From Rhodopirellula sp. P2 (GTDB lineage Bacteria; Planctomycetota; Planctomycetia; Pirellulales; Pirellulaceae): a stretch of 64,000 bases of DNA. The notes beneath the pieces are model-generated. The model did not search any database and had not been told where the DNA came from. It saw nothing but the letters and a program-made list of their open reading frames with translations. Where the stretch lies: positions 4,879,001-4,943,000 of the forward strand of contig NZ_CP118225.1 in NCBI RefSeq assembly GCF_028768465.1, in the 5' to 3' direction. The position numbers and the translations under genes are program-made. Of this stretch, positions 44,927 to 53,611 are shown piece by piece (within the stretch, counting starts at the first letter, position 1; each line of letters begins with the position of its first letter).

Positions 44927-45871
44927 TTACTCGCCGCTGCCTGGTAGCCTACCGAACAACTTTTCGATTTCTTCACGAGCGTTGGCCTCGGCCGTATCAG
45001 TCAAATGCAGGTACACCATCGTGGTCTGCAGCGACGAATGCCCCAAGTACTTTTGAATCACCTTCAGCCCCACGCCCGCTTCGAGCAAGTGCGTCGCATA
45101 GGAATGACGCAGCGTATGAATGCTGACCTTCTTGCCAAAGCGGAGGTTTTTCGTGATCTGCTTCATTGCTCCTTGAACGGCCGTTTCGCTCATCGGAGTC
45201 GTCGCTTGACTGACGCCGTCTTTGGCAAGGCTGTGGTTTCGGCCATCTGCCGGAAACAGAAAGCTTGGATGTCGGTGACTTGCCCAGTAGTTTCGCAGAA
45301 GTCGAACGGTCGTCGTCGGCAGCGGGACATACCGGTCCTTGGCTCCCTTGCCACGATGGACATGGACCCAGCCTCGCTGGGCGTCGATGTCACTGACCTG
45401 CAAATGCAGCGCTTCATTGAGTCGCAGTCCCAGCGAATAGACGGTCCAGAAATAGACGAACATTCGCCGCGTGGTCGCCGAGCCGATCAGTTCATGAACC
45501 TGATCGATCGTCAGCACCTCCGGCAACGTGGTGATGTTTTGGAGCTTGAGCATCTTGATGATTTCCCAGTCACGCTTGCAGGTGTGCGTGAACAAGAATT
45601 TGATGCCTGAGAAGGCCACCCGGAGCGATCCATAAGCAAAGTTGCGTTCGTTTTTGAGGTGCAAGAAGAACTGCCGCACATGCTGCTCGGTCACCTGATC
45701 GGGACTGCAACCGGCGAAATCGGAGAGCTGCCTGACCGCTCGGATGTAGCCATCGTGAGTTCGCTTGGCCTTGCCGGTCAGGTGCAAGTCTTCGGAGAGT
45801 CTCAGGCGAAGACTTTCCGGGAAGTGAACTCCAGGTGCATTTTGCGGATTGTTTGAGCTAGAATTGGACAT
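44927..45871 (-). CDS. Tyrosine recombinase of IS91-like element, copy 3
   Basis: Same 314-residue product as copy 1. Confidence 0.9.
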   Translation of the reverse strand: MSNSSSNNPQNAPGVHFPESLRLRLSEDLHLTGKAKRTHDGYIRAVRQLSDFAGCSPDQVTEQHVRQFFLHLKNERNFAYGSLRVAFSGIKFLFTHTCKRDWEIIKMLKLQNITTLPEVLTIDQVHELIGSATTRRMFVYFWTVYSLGLRLNEALHLQVSDIDAQRGWVHVHRGKGAKDRYVPLPTTTVRLLRNYWASHRHPSFLFPADGRNHSLAKDGVSQATTPMSETAVQGAMKQITKNLRFGKKVSIHTLRHSYATHLLEAGVGLKVIQKYLGHSSLQTTMVYLHLTDTAEANAREEIEKLFGRLPGSGE

Positions 45872-46053
45872 GTTGTGTTCCTTTTCAGGAGGAGTTGCTG
45901 AGCTGTTCCCAGCGAACAGCTCCTCCTGAAAGGTTGCTTCCAGCAATCCGCAACGCGTCCGTTCCACCATCAATTTGAAACCGCCGCGCTAGCGGCTTAC
46001 TTGAACATACAGATGGACGCTAGCACAACAGCACCCTTGAACCATACTTCAGT

Positions 46054-46147
46054 CGGATAACGTCGCCGATCACGGGGCGGCGACGAGGAATGTTCAATTG
46101 TCACAAAACGCGACTTCGCCGCTCCCGTGCATCGGAATGGTTCGCCG
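46054..46147 (-). other. attC6 (inverted)
   Basis: On minus: R'' CGGCGAAC, arms GATGCACGGGAGCGGCGAAG and CGCCGCCCCGTGATC, R' GTTATCCG. It points opposite to all other attC sites. A 47-base remnant of the following cassette (46007-46053) separates it from copy 3. Confidence 0.88.
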
Positions 46148-46149
46148 CA

Positions 46150-46746
46150 TTACCAGTATCGGGCGCTGATATAAGTGTCACCACTGGATGGTACATGCCA
46201 GAGGGTGTAGCCGCCACCTCGGTCAGAACGCCTGACGTACACTTCCAGCATTGATGGGTCGTAGATCCAGCCGGTATCTGGAAAACGATCGCTGAAAACT
46301 TGCTGGCTCAATTCGATCATGTGCTGCTGCTGCCACTGAGGACCGCCTAATTTTGGCAGCCATTCATCATCGTCATGGTGTTGATTCAAGTCTGGACGCA
46401 ATGAACGACGCTCGTCGACCCAAGATCGCAACGACGGAGTGTCGATGGCAAATTTCGCCCAGTGACCCGCGCCATTTCGATAAAGAATAATGTCCGTAGC
46501 ATCTGCTGGAAACTCAATGTATCCATCCCTGGGAACCTTAGACGCGTTTGCGTAATCGAATCGACCGTAACGTTGCAAGTCGACAACTGCCATCACTCCG
46601 ACGCAGGATGGGATGAAGAGGAGCATACCGGCAAGAGTCAGCCAAGAAATTCGCTTTGGTGATCGAAGTGTCATCGCACCCAGGCACCAAAGAACCGCGA
46701 AGGCAGCTACCGTAATCTGGAAGGGCAGGACGAGTGGTGCAAACAT
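46150..46746 (-). CDS. Cassette two-TM protein of unknown function (198 aa), inverted
   Basis: Two hydrophobic helices at about 5-25 and 34-54, then a soluble domain of about 140 residues: GYIEFPADATDIILYRNGAG, WLPKLGGPQWQQQHMIELSQ and a Trp/Tyr-rich end. No family recognised. Its boxes on minus (GTTCGCCG/CGGCGAAC) match perfectly, so the whole cassette has been flipped as a unit. Confidence 0.75.
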   Translation of the reverse strand: MFAPLVLPFQITVAAFAVLWCLGAMTLRSPKRISWLTLAGMLLFIPSCVGVMAVVDLQRYGRFDYANASKVPRDGYIEFPADATDIILYRNGAGHWAKFAIDTPSLRSWVDERRSLRPDLNQHHDDDEWLPKLGGPQWQQQHMIELSQQVFSDRFPDTGWIYDPSMLEVYVRRSDRGGGYTLWHVPSSGDTYISARYW

Positions 46747-46755
46747 TCAGTCAGT

Positions 46756-46841
46756 CGGCGAACGTTTGGATTCACGGGGTCGGGCCGTGAAAAGTTTGAT
46801 CTGTCAAAACGCGTGACACCCGACTCCCGTGCAATCCATTG
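46756..46841 (-). other. attC5, right part (inverted)
   Basis: On minus: CAATGGATTGCACGGGAGTC, opposite arm CCCGACCCCGTGAATC, R' box GTTCGCCG. The missing R'' box is CCGATAAC at 38073-38080, on the far side of copies 1-3. Here the IS 5' end (GAAC on minus) takes its place. Confidence 0.82.
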
Positions 46842-46915
46842 GTTCAAGTAAGCCGCTAGCGCGGCGGTTTCAAATTGATGGTGGAACGGACGCGTTGCGG
46901 ATTGCTGGAAGCAAC

Positions 46916-46967
46916 CTTTCAGGAGGAGCTGTTCGCTGGGAACAGCTCAGCAACTCCTCCTGAAAAG
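46916..46967 (+). promoter_or_regulatory. Nested hairpin before the recombinase gene
   Basis: Outer arms CTTTCAGGAGGAG and CTCCTCCTGAAAAG enclose inner arms GAGCTGTTC and GAACAGCTC. It ends at the AAAAGGAAC that serves as ribosome-binding site for the ATG at 46977. The same structure lies at the matching place in all six copies. It could limit read-through expression of the recombinase from outside promoters (inference). Confidence 0.6.
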
Positions 46968-46976
46968 GAACACAAC

Positions 46977-47921
46977 ATGTCCAATTCTAGCTCAAACAAT
47001 CCGCAAAATGCACCTGGAGTTCACTTCCCGGAAAGTCTTCGCCTGAGACTCTCCGAAGACTTGCACCTGACCGGCAAGGCCAAGCGAACTCACGATGGCT
47101 ACATCCGAGCGGTCAGGCAGCTCTCCGATTTCGCCGGTTGCAGTCCCGATCAGGTGACCGAGCAGCATGTGCGGCAGTTCTTCTTGCACCTCAAAAACGA
47201 ACGCAACTTTGCTTATGGATCGCTCCGGGTGGCCTTCTCAGGCATCAAATTCTTGTTCACGCACACCTGCAAGCGTGACTGGGAAATCATCAAGATGCTC
47301 AAGCTCCAAAACATCACCACGTTGCCGGAGGTGCTGACGATCGATCAGGTTCATGAACTGATCGGCTCGGCGACCACGCGGCGAATGTTCGTCTATTTCT
47401 GGACCGTCTATTCGCTGGGACTGCGACTCAATGAAGCGCTGCATTTGCAGGTCAGTGACATCGACGCCCAGCGAGGCTGGGTCCATGTCCATCGTGGCAA
47501 GGGAGCCAAGGACCGGTATGTCCCGCTGCCGACGACGACCGTTCGACTTCTGCGAAACTACTGGGCAAGTCACCGACATCCAAGCTTTCTGTTTCCGGCA
47601 GATGGCCGAAACCACAGCCTTGCCAAAGACGGCGTCAGTCAAGCGACGACTCCGATGAGCGAAACGGCCGTTCAAGGAGCAATGAAGCAGATCACGAAAA
47701 ACCTCCGCTTTGGCAAGAAGGTCAGCATTCATACGCTGCGTCATTCCTATGCGACGCACTTGCTCGAAGCGGGCGTGGGGCTGAAGGTGATTCAAAAGTA
47801 CTTGGGGCATTCGTCGCTGCAGACCACGATGGTGTACCTGCATTTGACTGATACGGCCGAGGCCAACGCTCGTGAAGAAATCGAAAAGTTGTTCGGTAGG
47901 CTACCAGGCAGCGGCGAGTAA
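46977..47921 (+). CDS. Tyrosine recombinase of IS91-like element, copy 4
   Basis: Same 314-residue product as copy 1. Confidence 0.9.
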   Translation: MSNSSSNNPQNAPGVHFPESLRLRLSEDLHLTGKAKRTHDGYIRAVRQLSDFAGCSPDQVTEQHVRQFFLHLKNERNFAYGSLRVAFSGIKFLFTHTCKRDWEIIKMLKLQNITTLPEVLTIDQVHELIGSATTRRMFVYFWTVYSLGLRLNEALHLQVSDIDAQRGWVHVHRGKGAKDRYVPLPTTTVRLLRNYWASHRHPSFLFPADGRNHSLAKDGVSQATTPMSETAVQGAMKQITKNLRFGKKVSIHTLRHSYATHLLEAGVGLKVIQKYLGHSSLQTTMVYLHLTDTAEANAREEIEKLFGRLPGSGE

Positions 47922-47935
47922 ACCCGCTCTGGCAA

Positions 47936-49084
47936 ATGCCCACGGTTGCGGAGGCTCTTCGGCAATTCGCACCGGCATACCTGCAGCAACACGCCGATTC
48001 GATCTCGGTCGCCGAAGATAAAGTTCTTGGCGCGATCACTCGTTGTCGCACCGGTGCACTGGGTGGTGTTCACTACCAGTGCGGCGGTTGCGGAAGCGAT
48101 CACTGGGTCGGACGTTCGTGTGGCAATCGGCACTGCCCAAACTGCGGTCACGAGAAGACGCAGGCTTGGATTGAAACGCAGTCTGCCAAGCTGATGCCGG
48201 TTCATCACTTCTTGGTCACTTTCACGGTGCCCCGGGAGATCGGCTTGGTGCTGCGCGTTCACCAACGTGACGGCTACCGATGCTTGTTCGATGCCAGCAG
48301 TCAGAGCATTCGCGATGTGGGCGCGGCAACCAAGAGCCTGAAAGGATGCCAGCTTGGATTCTTCGGCGTGCTGCACACCTGGGGCCGTGACCCGGCGGTC
48401 TATCATCCGCACGTTCACTATGTCGTTCCTGGCGGCGGAGTGAAACTGGATGAGCAAGGCAATGCCGAATCATGGCAGAGCACACCGGAGAACTTCTTGT
48501 TCCATCACGGCACGCTGATCCGCGTCTACAAAGCGAAGCTGGCCGATGAGCTTCGTGCCGCTGGGCTGTATGACCAAGTCGATCGCGAGACTTGGACGAA
48601 AGACTTCGTCGTCGACATCCAGGCGGTCGGGCACGGCGTTCCAACGCTGAAGTACCTGGCACCGTACGTTCATCGAGTCGCGATCAACGACAGCCGGATC
48701 ATCGATGTCAACTCAGAAACGGTGACGTACCAAATTCGTCGCAAGGGAAACGTGGTTCAGAACAAAGAGGTTGCCGGCGAAGAGTTCGTGGGCGACTTCT
48801 TGCAGCACGTGTTGCCGACGAACTTCATGAAGATTCGTCATTACGGGTGGATGAGCGGCAACAGCAAGGTGAAGGTCGAGGAGGTGAAGTGGTTGGTGTG
48901 GCTGATGCTTGGCTGGACTTTCTGGCTGGGCAGTGGCTACGCGCCACAGGTTGAACCACTGACCGCACCGATGAAGTGTCGCCTGTGCGGCGGGATCATG
49001 CGAGCGATTGAGGTCAGCTACACATCGTTGTCGTCGCAGGGCATCCGTCCCGAGCATGGGCTGACTTACTACGACAGTGGGTAA
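47936..49084 (+). CDS. IS91-family HUH/Y2 transposase, copy 4
   Basis: Same 382-residue product as copy 1. Confidence 0.92.
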   Translation: MPTVAEALRQFAPAYLQQHADSISVAEDKVLGAITRCRTGALGGVHYQCGGCGSDHWVGRSCGNRHCPNCGHEKTQAWIETQSAKLMPVHHFLVTFTVPREIGLVLRVHQRDGYRCLFDASSQSIRDVGAATKSLKGCQLGFFGVLHTWGRDPAVYHPHVHYVVPGGGVKLDEQGNAESWQSTPENFLFHHGTLIRVYKAKLADELRAAGLYDQVDRETWTKDFVVDIQAVGHGVPTLKYLAPYVHRVAINDSRIIDVNSETVTYQIRRKGNVVQNKEVAGEEFVGDFLQHVLPTNFMKIRHYGWMSGNSKVKVEEVKWLVWLMLGWTFWLGSGYAPQVEPLTAPMKCRLCGGIMRAIEVSYTSLSSQGIRPEHGLTYYDSG

Positions 49085-49618
49085 CGCATGAACCGGGGAA
49101 GTGAAATGACCGGTCGAATTCGAACGTCTTCAGGAGGGCGAAGGAGGAAGGTATGTCGCGACAGCAATCTCAAGCTCAAAATTAATCGGGCAATGAGCGT
49201 CAATCCGCTTCCATCCAACTCGTCGCCAGCGGAACAGGCACAGAGCAAACGGCCGATCAGCAATTCACCTACTTCAAAACCAACCTGCCTCTTCGTTAGA
49301 GAACGCAGCCGGGAAGCAATTCCCAAGAGATCCTCAATCAACGCCTCGCCATTTACCCCCGGGCATCTTGAACAGAGGACTTGAGCTTCGGCTAGGCGAC
49401 GCGTTTTGAACCGCGACGAACGAAGCAACATGAAAGAGAAAGAGACTCAACCGCCGCATCCACGCGAAGTCAAATCCTTATTGGTTCAAGTAAGCCGCTA
49501 GCGCGGCGGTTTCAAATTGATGGTGGAACGGACGCGTTGCGGATTGCTGGAAGCAACCTTTCAGGAGGAGCTGTTCGCTGGGAACAGCTCAGCAACTCCT
49601 CCTGAAAAGGAACACAAC

Positions 49619-50563
49619 ATGTCCAATTCTAGCTCAAACAATCCGCAAAATGCACCTGGAGTTCACTTCCCGGAAAGTCTTCGCCTGAGACTCTCCGAAG
49701 ACTTGCACCTGACCGGCAAGGCCAAGCGAACTCACGATGGCTACATCCGAGCGGTCAGGCAGCTCTCCGATTTCGCCGGTTGCAGTCCCGATCAGGTGAC
49801 CGAGCAGCATGTGCGGCAGTTCTTCTTGCACCTCAAAAACGAACGCAACTTTGCTTATGGATCGCTCCGGGTGGCCTTCTCAGGCATCAAATTCTTGTTC
49901 ACGCACACCTGCAAGCGTGACTGGGAAATCATCAAGATGCTCAAGCTCCAAAACATCACCACGTTGCCGGAGGTGCTGACGATCGATCAGGTTCATGAAC
50001 TGATCGGCTCGGCGACCACGCGGCGAATGTTCGTCTATTTCTGGACCGTCTATTCGCTGGGACTGCGACTCAATGAAGCGCTGCATTTGCAGGTCAGTGA
50101 CATCGACGCCCAGCGAGGCTGGGTCCATGTCCATCGTGGCAAGGGAGCCAAGGACCGGTATGTCCCGCTGCCGACGACGACCGTTCGACTTCTGCGAAAC
50201 TACTGGGCAAGTCACCGACATCCAAGCTTTCTGTTTCCGGCAGATGGCCGAAACCACAGCCTTGCCAAAGACGGCGTCAGTCAAGCGACGACTCCGATGA
50301 GCGAAACGGCCGTTCAAGGAGCAATGAAGCAGATCACGAAAAACCTCCGCTTTGGCAAGAAGGTCAGCATTCATACGCTGCGTCATTCCTATGCGACGCA
50401 CTTGCTCGAAGCGGGCGTGGGGCTGAAGGTGATTCAAAAGTACTTGGGGCATTCGTCGCTGCAGACCACGATGGTGTACCTGCATTTGACTGATACGGCC
50501 GAGGCCAACGCTCGTGAAGAAATCGAAAAGTTGTTCGGTAGGCTACCAGGCAGCGGCGAGTAA
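49619..50563 (+). CDS. Tyrosine recombinase of IS91-like element, copy 5
   Basis: Same 314-residue product as copy 1. Confidence 0.9.
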   Translation: MSNSSSNNPQNAPGVHFPESLRLRLSEDLHLTGKAKRTHDGYIRAVRQLSDFAGCSPDQVTEQHVRQFFLHLKNERNFAYGSLRVAFSGIKFLFTHTCKRDWEIIKMLKLQNITTLPEVLTIDQVHELIGSATTRRMFVYFWTVYSLGLRLNEALHLQVSDIDAQRGWVHVHRGKGAKDRYVPLPTTTVRLLRNYWASHRHPSFLFPADGRNHSLAKDGVSQATTPMSETAVQGAMKQITKNLRFGKKVSIHTLRHSYATHLLEAGVGLKVIQKYLGHSSLQTTMVYLHLTDTAEANAREEIEKLFGRLPGSGE

Positions 50564-50577
50564 ACCCGCTCTGGCAA

Positions 50578-51726
50578 ATGCCCACGGTTGCGGAGGCTCT
50601 TCGGCAATTCGCACCGGCATACCTGCAGCAACACGCCGATTCGATCTCGGTCGCCGAAGATAAAGTTCTTGGCGCGATCACTCGTTGTCGCACCGGTGCA
50701 CTGGGTGGTGTTCACTACCAGTGCGGCGGTTGCGGAAGCGATCACTGGGTCGGACGTTCGTGTGGCAATCGGCACTGCCCAAACTGCGGTCACGAGAAGA
50801 CGCAGGCTTGGATTGAAACGCAGTCTGCCAAGCTGATGCCGGTTCATCACTTCTTGGTCACTTTCACGGTGCCCCGGGAGATCGGCTTGGTGCTGCGCGT
50901 TCACCAACGTGACGGCTACCGATGCTTGTTCGATGCCAGCAGTCAGAGCATTCGCGATGTGGGCGCGGCAACCAAGAGCCTGAAAGGATGCCAGCTTGGA
51001 TTCTTCGGCGTGCTGCACACCTGGGGCCGTGACCCGGCGGTCTATCATCCGCACGTTCACTATGTCGTTCCTGGCGGCGGAGTGAAACTGGATGAGCAAG
51101 GCAATGCCGAATCATGGCAGAGCACACCGGAGAACTTCTTGTTCCATCACGGCACGCTGATCCGCGTCTACAAAGCGAAGCTGGCCGATGAGCTTCGTGC
51201 CGCTGGGCTGTATGACCAAGTCGATCGCGAGACTTGGACGAAAGACTTCGTCGTCGACATCCAGGCGGTCGGGCACGGCGTTCCAACGCTGAAGTACCTG
51301 GCACCGTACGTTCATCGAGTCGCGATCAACGACAGCCGGATCATCGATGTCAACTCAGAAACGGTGACGTACCAAATTCGTCGCAAGGGAAACGTGGTTC
51401 AGAACAAAGAGGTTGCCGGCGAAGAGTTCGTGGGCGACTTCTTGCAGCACGTGTTGCCGACGAACTTCATGAAGATTCGTCATTACGGGTGGATGAGCGG
51501 CAACAGCAAGGTGAAGGTCGAGGAGGTGAAGTGGTTGGTGTGGCTGATGCTTGGCTGGACTTTCTGGCTGGGCAGTGGCTACGCGCCACAGGTTGAACCA
51601 CTGACCGCACCGATGAAGTGTCGCCTGTGCGGCGGGATCATGCGAGCGATTGAGGTCAGCTACACATCGTTGTCGTCGCAGGGCATCCGTCCCGAGCATG
51701 GGCTGACTTACTACGACAGTGGGTAA
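50578..51726 (+). CDS. IS91-family HUH/Y2 transposase, copy 5
   Basis: Same 382-residue product as copy 1. Confidence 0.92.
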   Translation: MPTVAEALRQFAPAYLQQHADSISVAEDKVLGAITRCRTGALGGVHYQCGGCGSDHWVGRSCGNRHCPNCGHEKTQAWIETQSAKLMPVHHFLVTFTVPREIGLVLRVHQRDGYRCLFDASSQSIRDVGAATKSLKGCQLGFFGVLHTWGRDPAVYHPHVHYVVPGGGVKLDEQGNAESWQSTPENFLFHHGTLIRVYKAKLADELRAAGLYDQVDRETWTKDFVVDIQAVGHGVPTLKYLAPYVHRVAINDSRIIDVNSETVTYQIRRKGNVVQNKEVAGEEFVGDFLQHVLPTNFMKIRHYGWMSGNSKVKVEEVKWLVWLMLGWTFWLGSGYAPQVEPLTAPMKCRLCGGIMRAIEVSYTSLSSQGIRPEHGLTYYDSG

Positions 51727-52126
51727 CGCATGAACCGGGGAAGTGAAATGACCGGTCGAATTCGAACGTCTTCAGGAGGGCGAAGGAGGAAGGTATGTCG
51801 CGACAGCAATCTCAAGCTCAAAATTAATCGGGCAATGAGCGTCAATCCGCTTCCATCCAACTCGTCGCCAGCGGAACAGGCACAGAGCAAACGGCCGATC
51901 AGCAATTCACCTACTTCAAAACCAACCTGCCTCTTCGTTAGAGAACGCAGCCGGGAAGCAATTCCCAAGAGATCCTCAATCAACGCCTCGCCATTTACCC
52001 CCGGGCATCTTGAACAGAGGACTTGAGCTTCGGCTAGGCGACGCGTTTTGAACCGCGACGAACGAAGCAACATGAAAGAGAAAGAGACTCAACCGCCGCA
52101 TCCACGCGAAGTCAAATCCTTATTGG

Positions 52127-52242
52127 TTGAACAGAGGACTTGAGCTTCGGCTAGGCGACGCGTTTTGAACCGCGACGAACGAAGCAACATGAAAGAGAAA
52201 GAGACTCAACCGCCGCATCCACGCGAAGTCAAATCCTTATTG
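52127..52242 (+). repeat. 116-bp 3'-end fragment of the IS91-like element
   Basis: Begins TTGAACAGAGGACTTGAG and ends CTTATTG, repeating the last 116 bases of copy 5 directly after it. The breakpoint lies within TTGAAC. The fragment holds the presumed origin end and is followed by GTTTGC. Confidence 0.9.
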
Positions 52243-52265
52243 GTTTGCAATATTCCTGCTTGGCC

Positions 52266-53600
52266 ATGAAACTTCATAGCGACAACGAGTCGATCAAGTC
52301 GGGCGAACTGTCACTCCTAGCAATTGTCGAGACTGTCGTTGCTGCATCGCTTTTTGTGTGGTTAGTATCAACAACGGATTCAGGGAAGCTTTTTTTCGCG
52401 GGTGCGTTGATTCTGCCACTCGGGTTGATTCAAACTCCGCAGTCAAAACTGAGGCTTAGGCGATGGTGGCGTATACTTGAAAGTAGACTGATCGCGTTTG
52501 CCAAACCGAAGTGGGAAGCATTTCGGGCTCTCGAGCCGGTGCTTATCGCCCGCGACGGATCCAAAGTAGACGCCTGGAATGCTACGCCCGGCACTGATCT
52601 ATCGCGTGCTGAGAACGATGGGCAAGTGGTCGCTAACGTTGCTGTTTTGCTTTATCACGTTCCATTTTCAATTGCGGTTTGGGTTCTCTTTGTTTTCCTG
52701 GGATTGGCAGTTCTGTCATGCTTTCTCGTTCTCACCTTCGCCTTCGGCGTAGCTGCGACGACGATTTACGTTGCAGCATCGTTTCTGACGTTCATTAAGC
52801 GTCCTCTGATCTCGCTATACGCGATACCCACAAATTACAGCAGGCTTTGCCTTTGCGTTGATATATTCAACGAGCCTGCGATCATTCCAGAATCGTATCA
52901 GGATAGGTTCGCTACGACTGGGTTGCTGCGACCCTACAAAAAGATTCGGCCGACACGGGACTCGAATGATCACTTGATTCCAAAATGGGTAATCGGTCGC
53001 AGAGCCTTGCTCTTTTATGAACGGGCATTGAGTCGTGTCTTTGACTTGCTTACGTTTCCCTTCGCTTTCGCAATCGCGATAGCAAGTCGTATAAGCGTAA
53101 AATCATCGTCCGTTATGTATGGAACTATCGCCCTGCTATGGGCAAATAGGGTTTCCGCAGACGGGGCCTTTGAGTTCCTGCAAGGATTTAGGGATTCAAA
53201 GCTGAATCGAGCTCGTGCATTTTGGGCTGGATGCGGTGTCTTGCTCTTCGTCACGAAACTCGCGATTTACATCAAGTTTCCTGTAATTCACACTCCTTAC
53301 GCCAGGCTCAATGGTTTACTGGACTGGTTCGTATTGCCGGAGTCCCTTCCTGCGTGGCAACTGGCTGGTGTCGTGCACGCCGCAATCTTTCTCGCGCTGT
53401 TTTTCGGAGTTGATGCCGGCGTGAAGACGATTGGCTCAAGGGAGAGTGCGGGGTACCGCTGCGCGGTTTTCGTTAATTCGTGCCTGCTTCTTCTTGCTGG
53501 TTTGTCTGCGTATATATGCATTTGCGTTGTGGTACTTTGCGGCTTCGCGATAATGCGAACAGGATTGCCTGAGCTGTCGCCGTATTTCCCGACTAGGTGA
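52266..53600 (+). CDS. Multi-pass membrane protein of unknown function (444 aa)
   Basis: Start ATG at 52266; an opening at 52245 (TTG) begins at the IS junction. Hydrophobic segments at about 20-40, 45-65, 130-150, 155-185, 320-340, 370-390 and 410-435. No family recognised. Base composition is clearly more A+T-rich than the backbone genes, which suggests foreign origin. It lies between the IS array and attC7, but the box before it (GTTATCCG at attC6) does not match CGGGGAAC after it, so its own left boundary was probably lost. Confidence 0.65.
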   Translation: MKLHSDNESIKSGELSLLAIVETVVAASLFVWLVSTTDSGKLFFAGALILPLGLIQTPQSKLRLRRWWRILESRLIAFAKPKWEAFRALEPVLIARDGSKVDAWNATPGTDLSRAENDGQVVANVAVLLYHVPFSIAVWVLFVFLGLAVLSCFLVLTFAFGVAATTIYVAASFLTFIKRPLISLYAIPTNYSRLCLCVDIFNEPAIIPESYQDRFATTGLLRPYKKIRPTRDSNDHLIPKWVIGRRALLFYERALSRVFDLLTFPFAFAIAIASRISVKSSSVMYGTIALLWANRVSADGAFEFLQGFRDSKLNRARAFWAGCGVLLFVTKLAIYIKFPVIHTPYARLNGLLDWFVLPESLPAWQLAGVVHAAIFLALFFGVDAGVKTIGSRESAGYRCAVFVNSCLLLLAGLSAYICICVVVLCGFAIMRTGLPELSPYFPTR

Positions 53601-53611
53601 TTCCACGACGT

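Larger units (their letters stand above)
43365..46006 (-). mobile_element. IS91-like element, copy 3
   Basis: Third tandem unit. Its 5' end (on plus, CTTACTTGAAC ending at 46006) borders ATACAGATGG, the beginning of the inverted cassette segment. Confidence 0.92.
46842..49483 (+). mobile_element. IS91-like element, copy 4
   Basis: Same 2642-bp unit in plus orientation, opening at GTTCAAGTAAG. It faces copies 1-3 across the 835-base inverted cassette segment, which makes large inverted repeats. Confidence 0.92.
49484..52125 (+). mobile_element. IS91-like element, copy 5
   Basis: Head-to-tail with copy 4 at 2642 bases. Its 3' end CTTATTG is followed by GTTG and then a 116-base fragment of the element's own 3' end. 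Confidence 0.92.
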
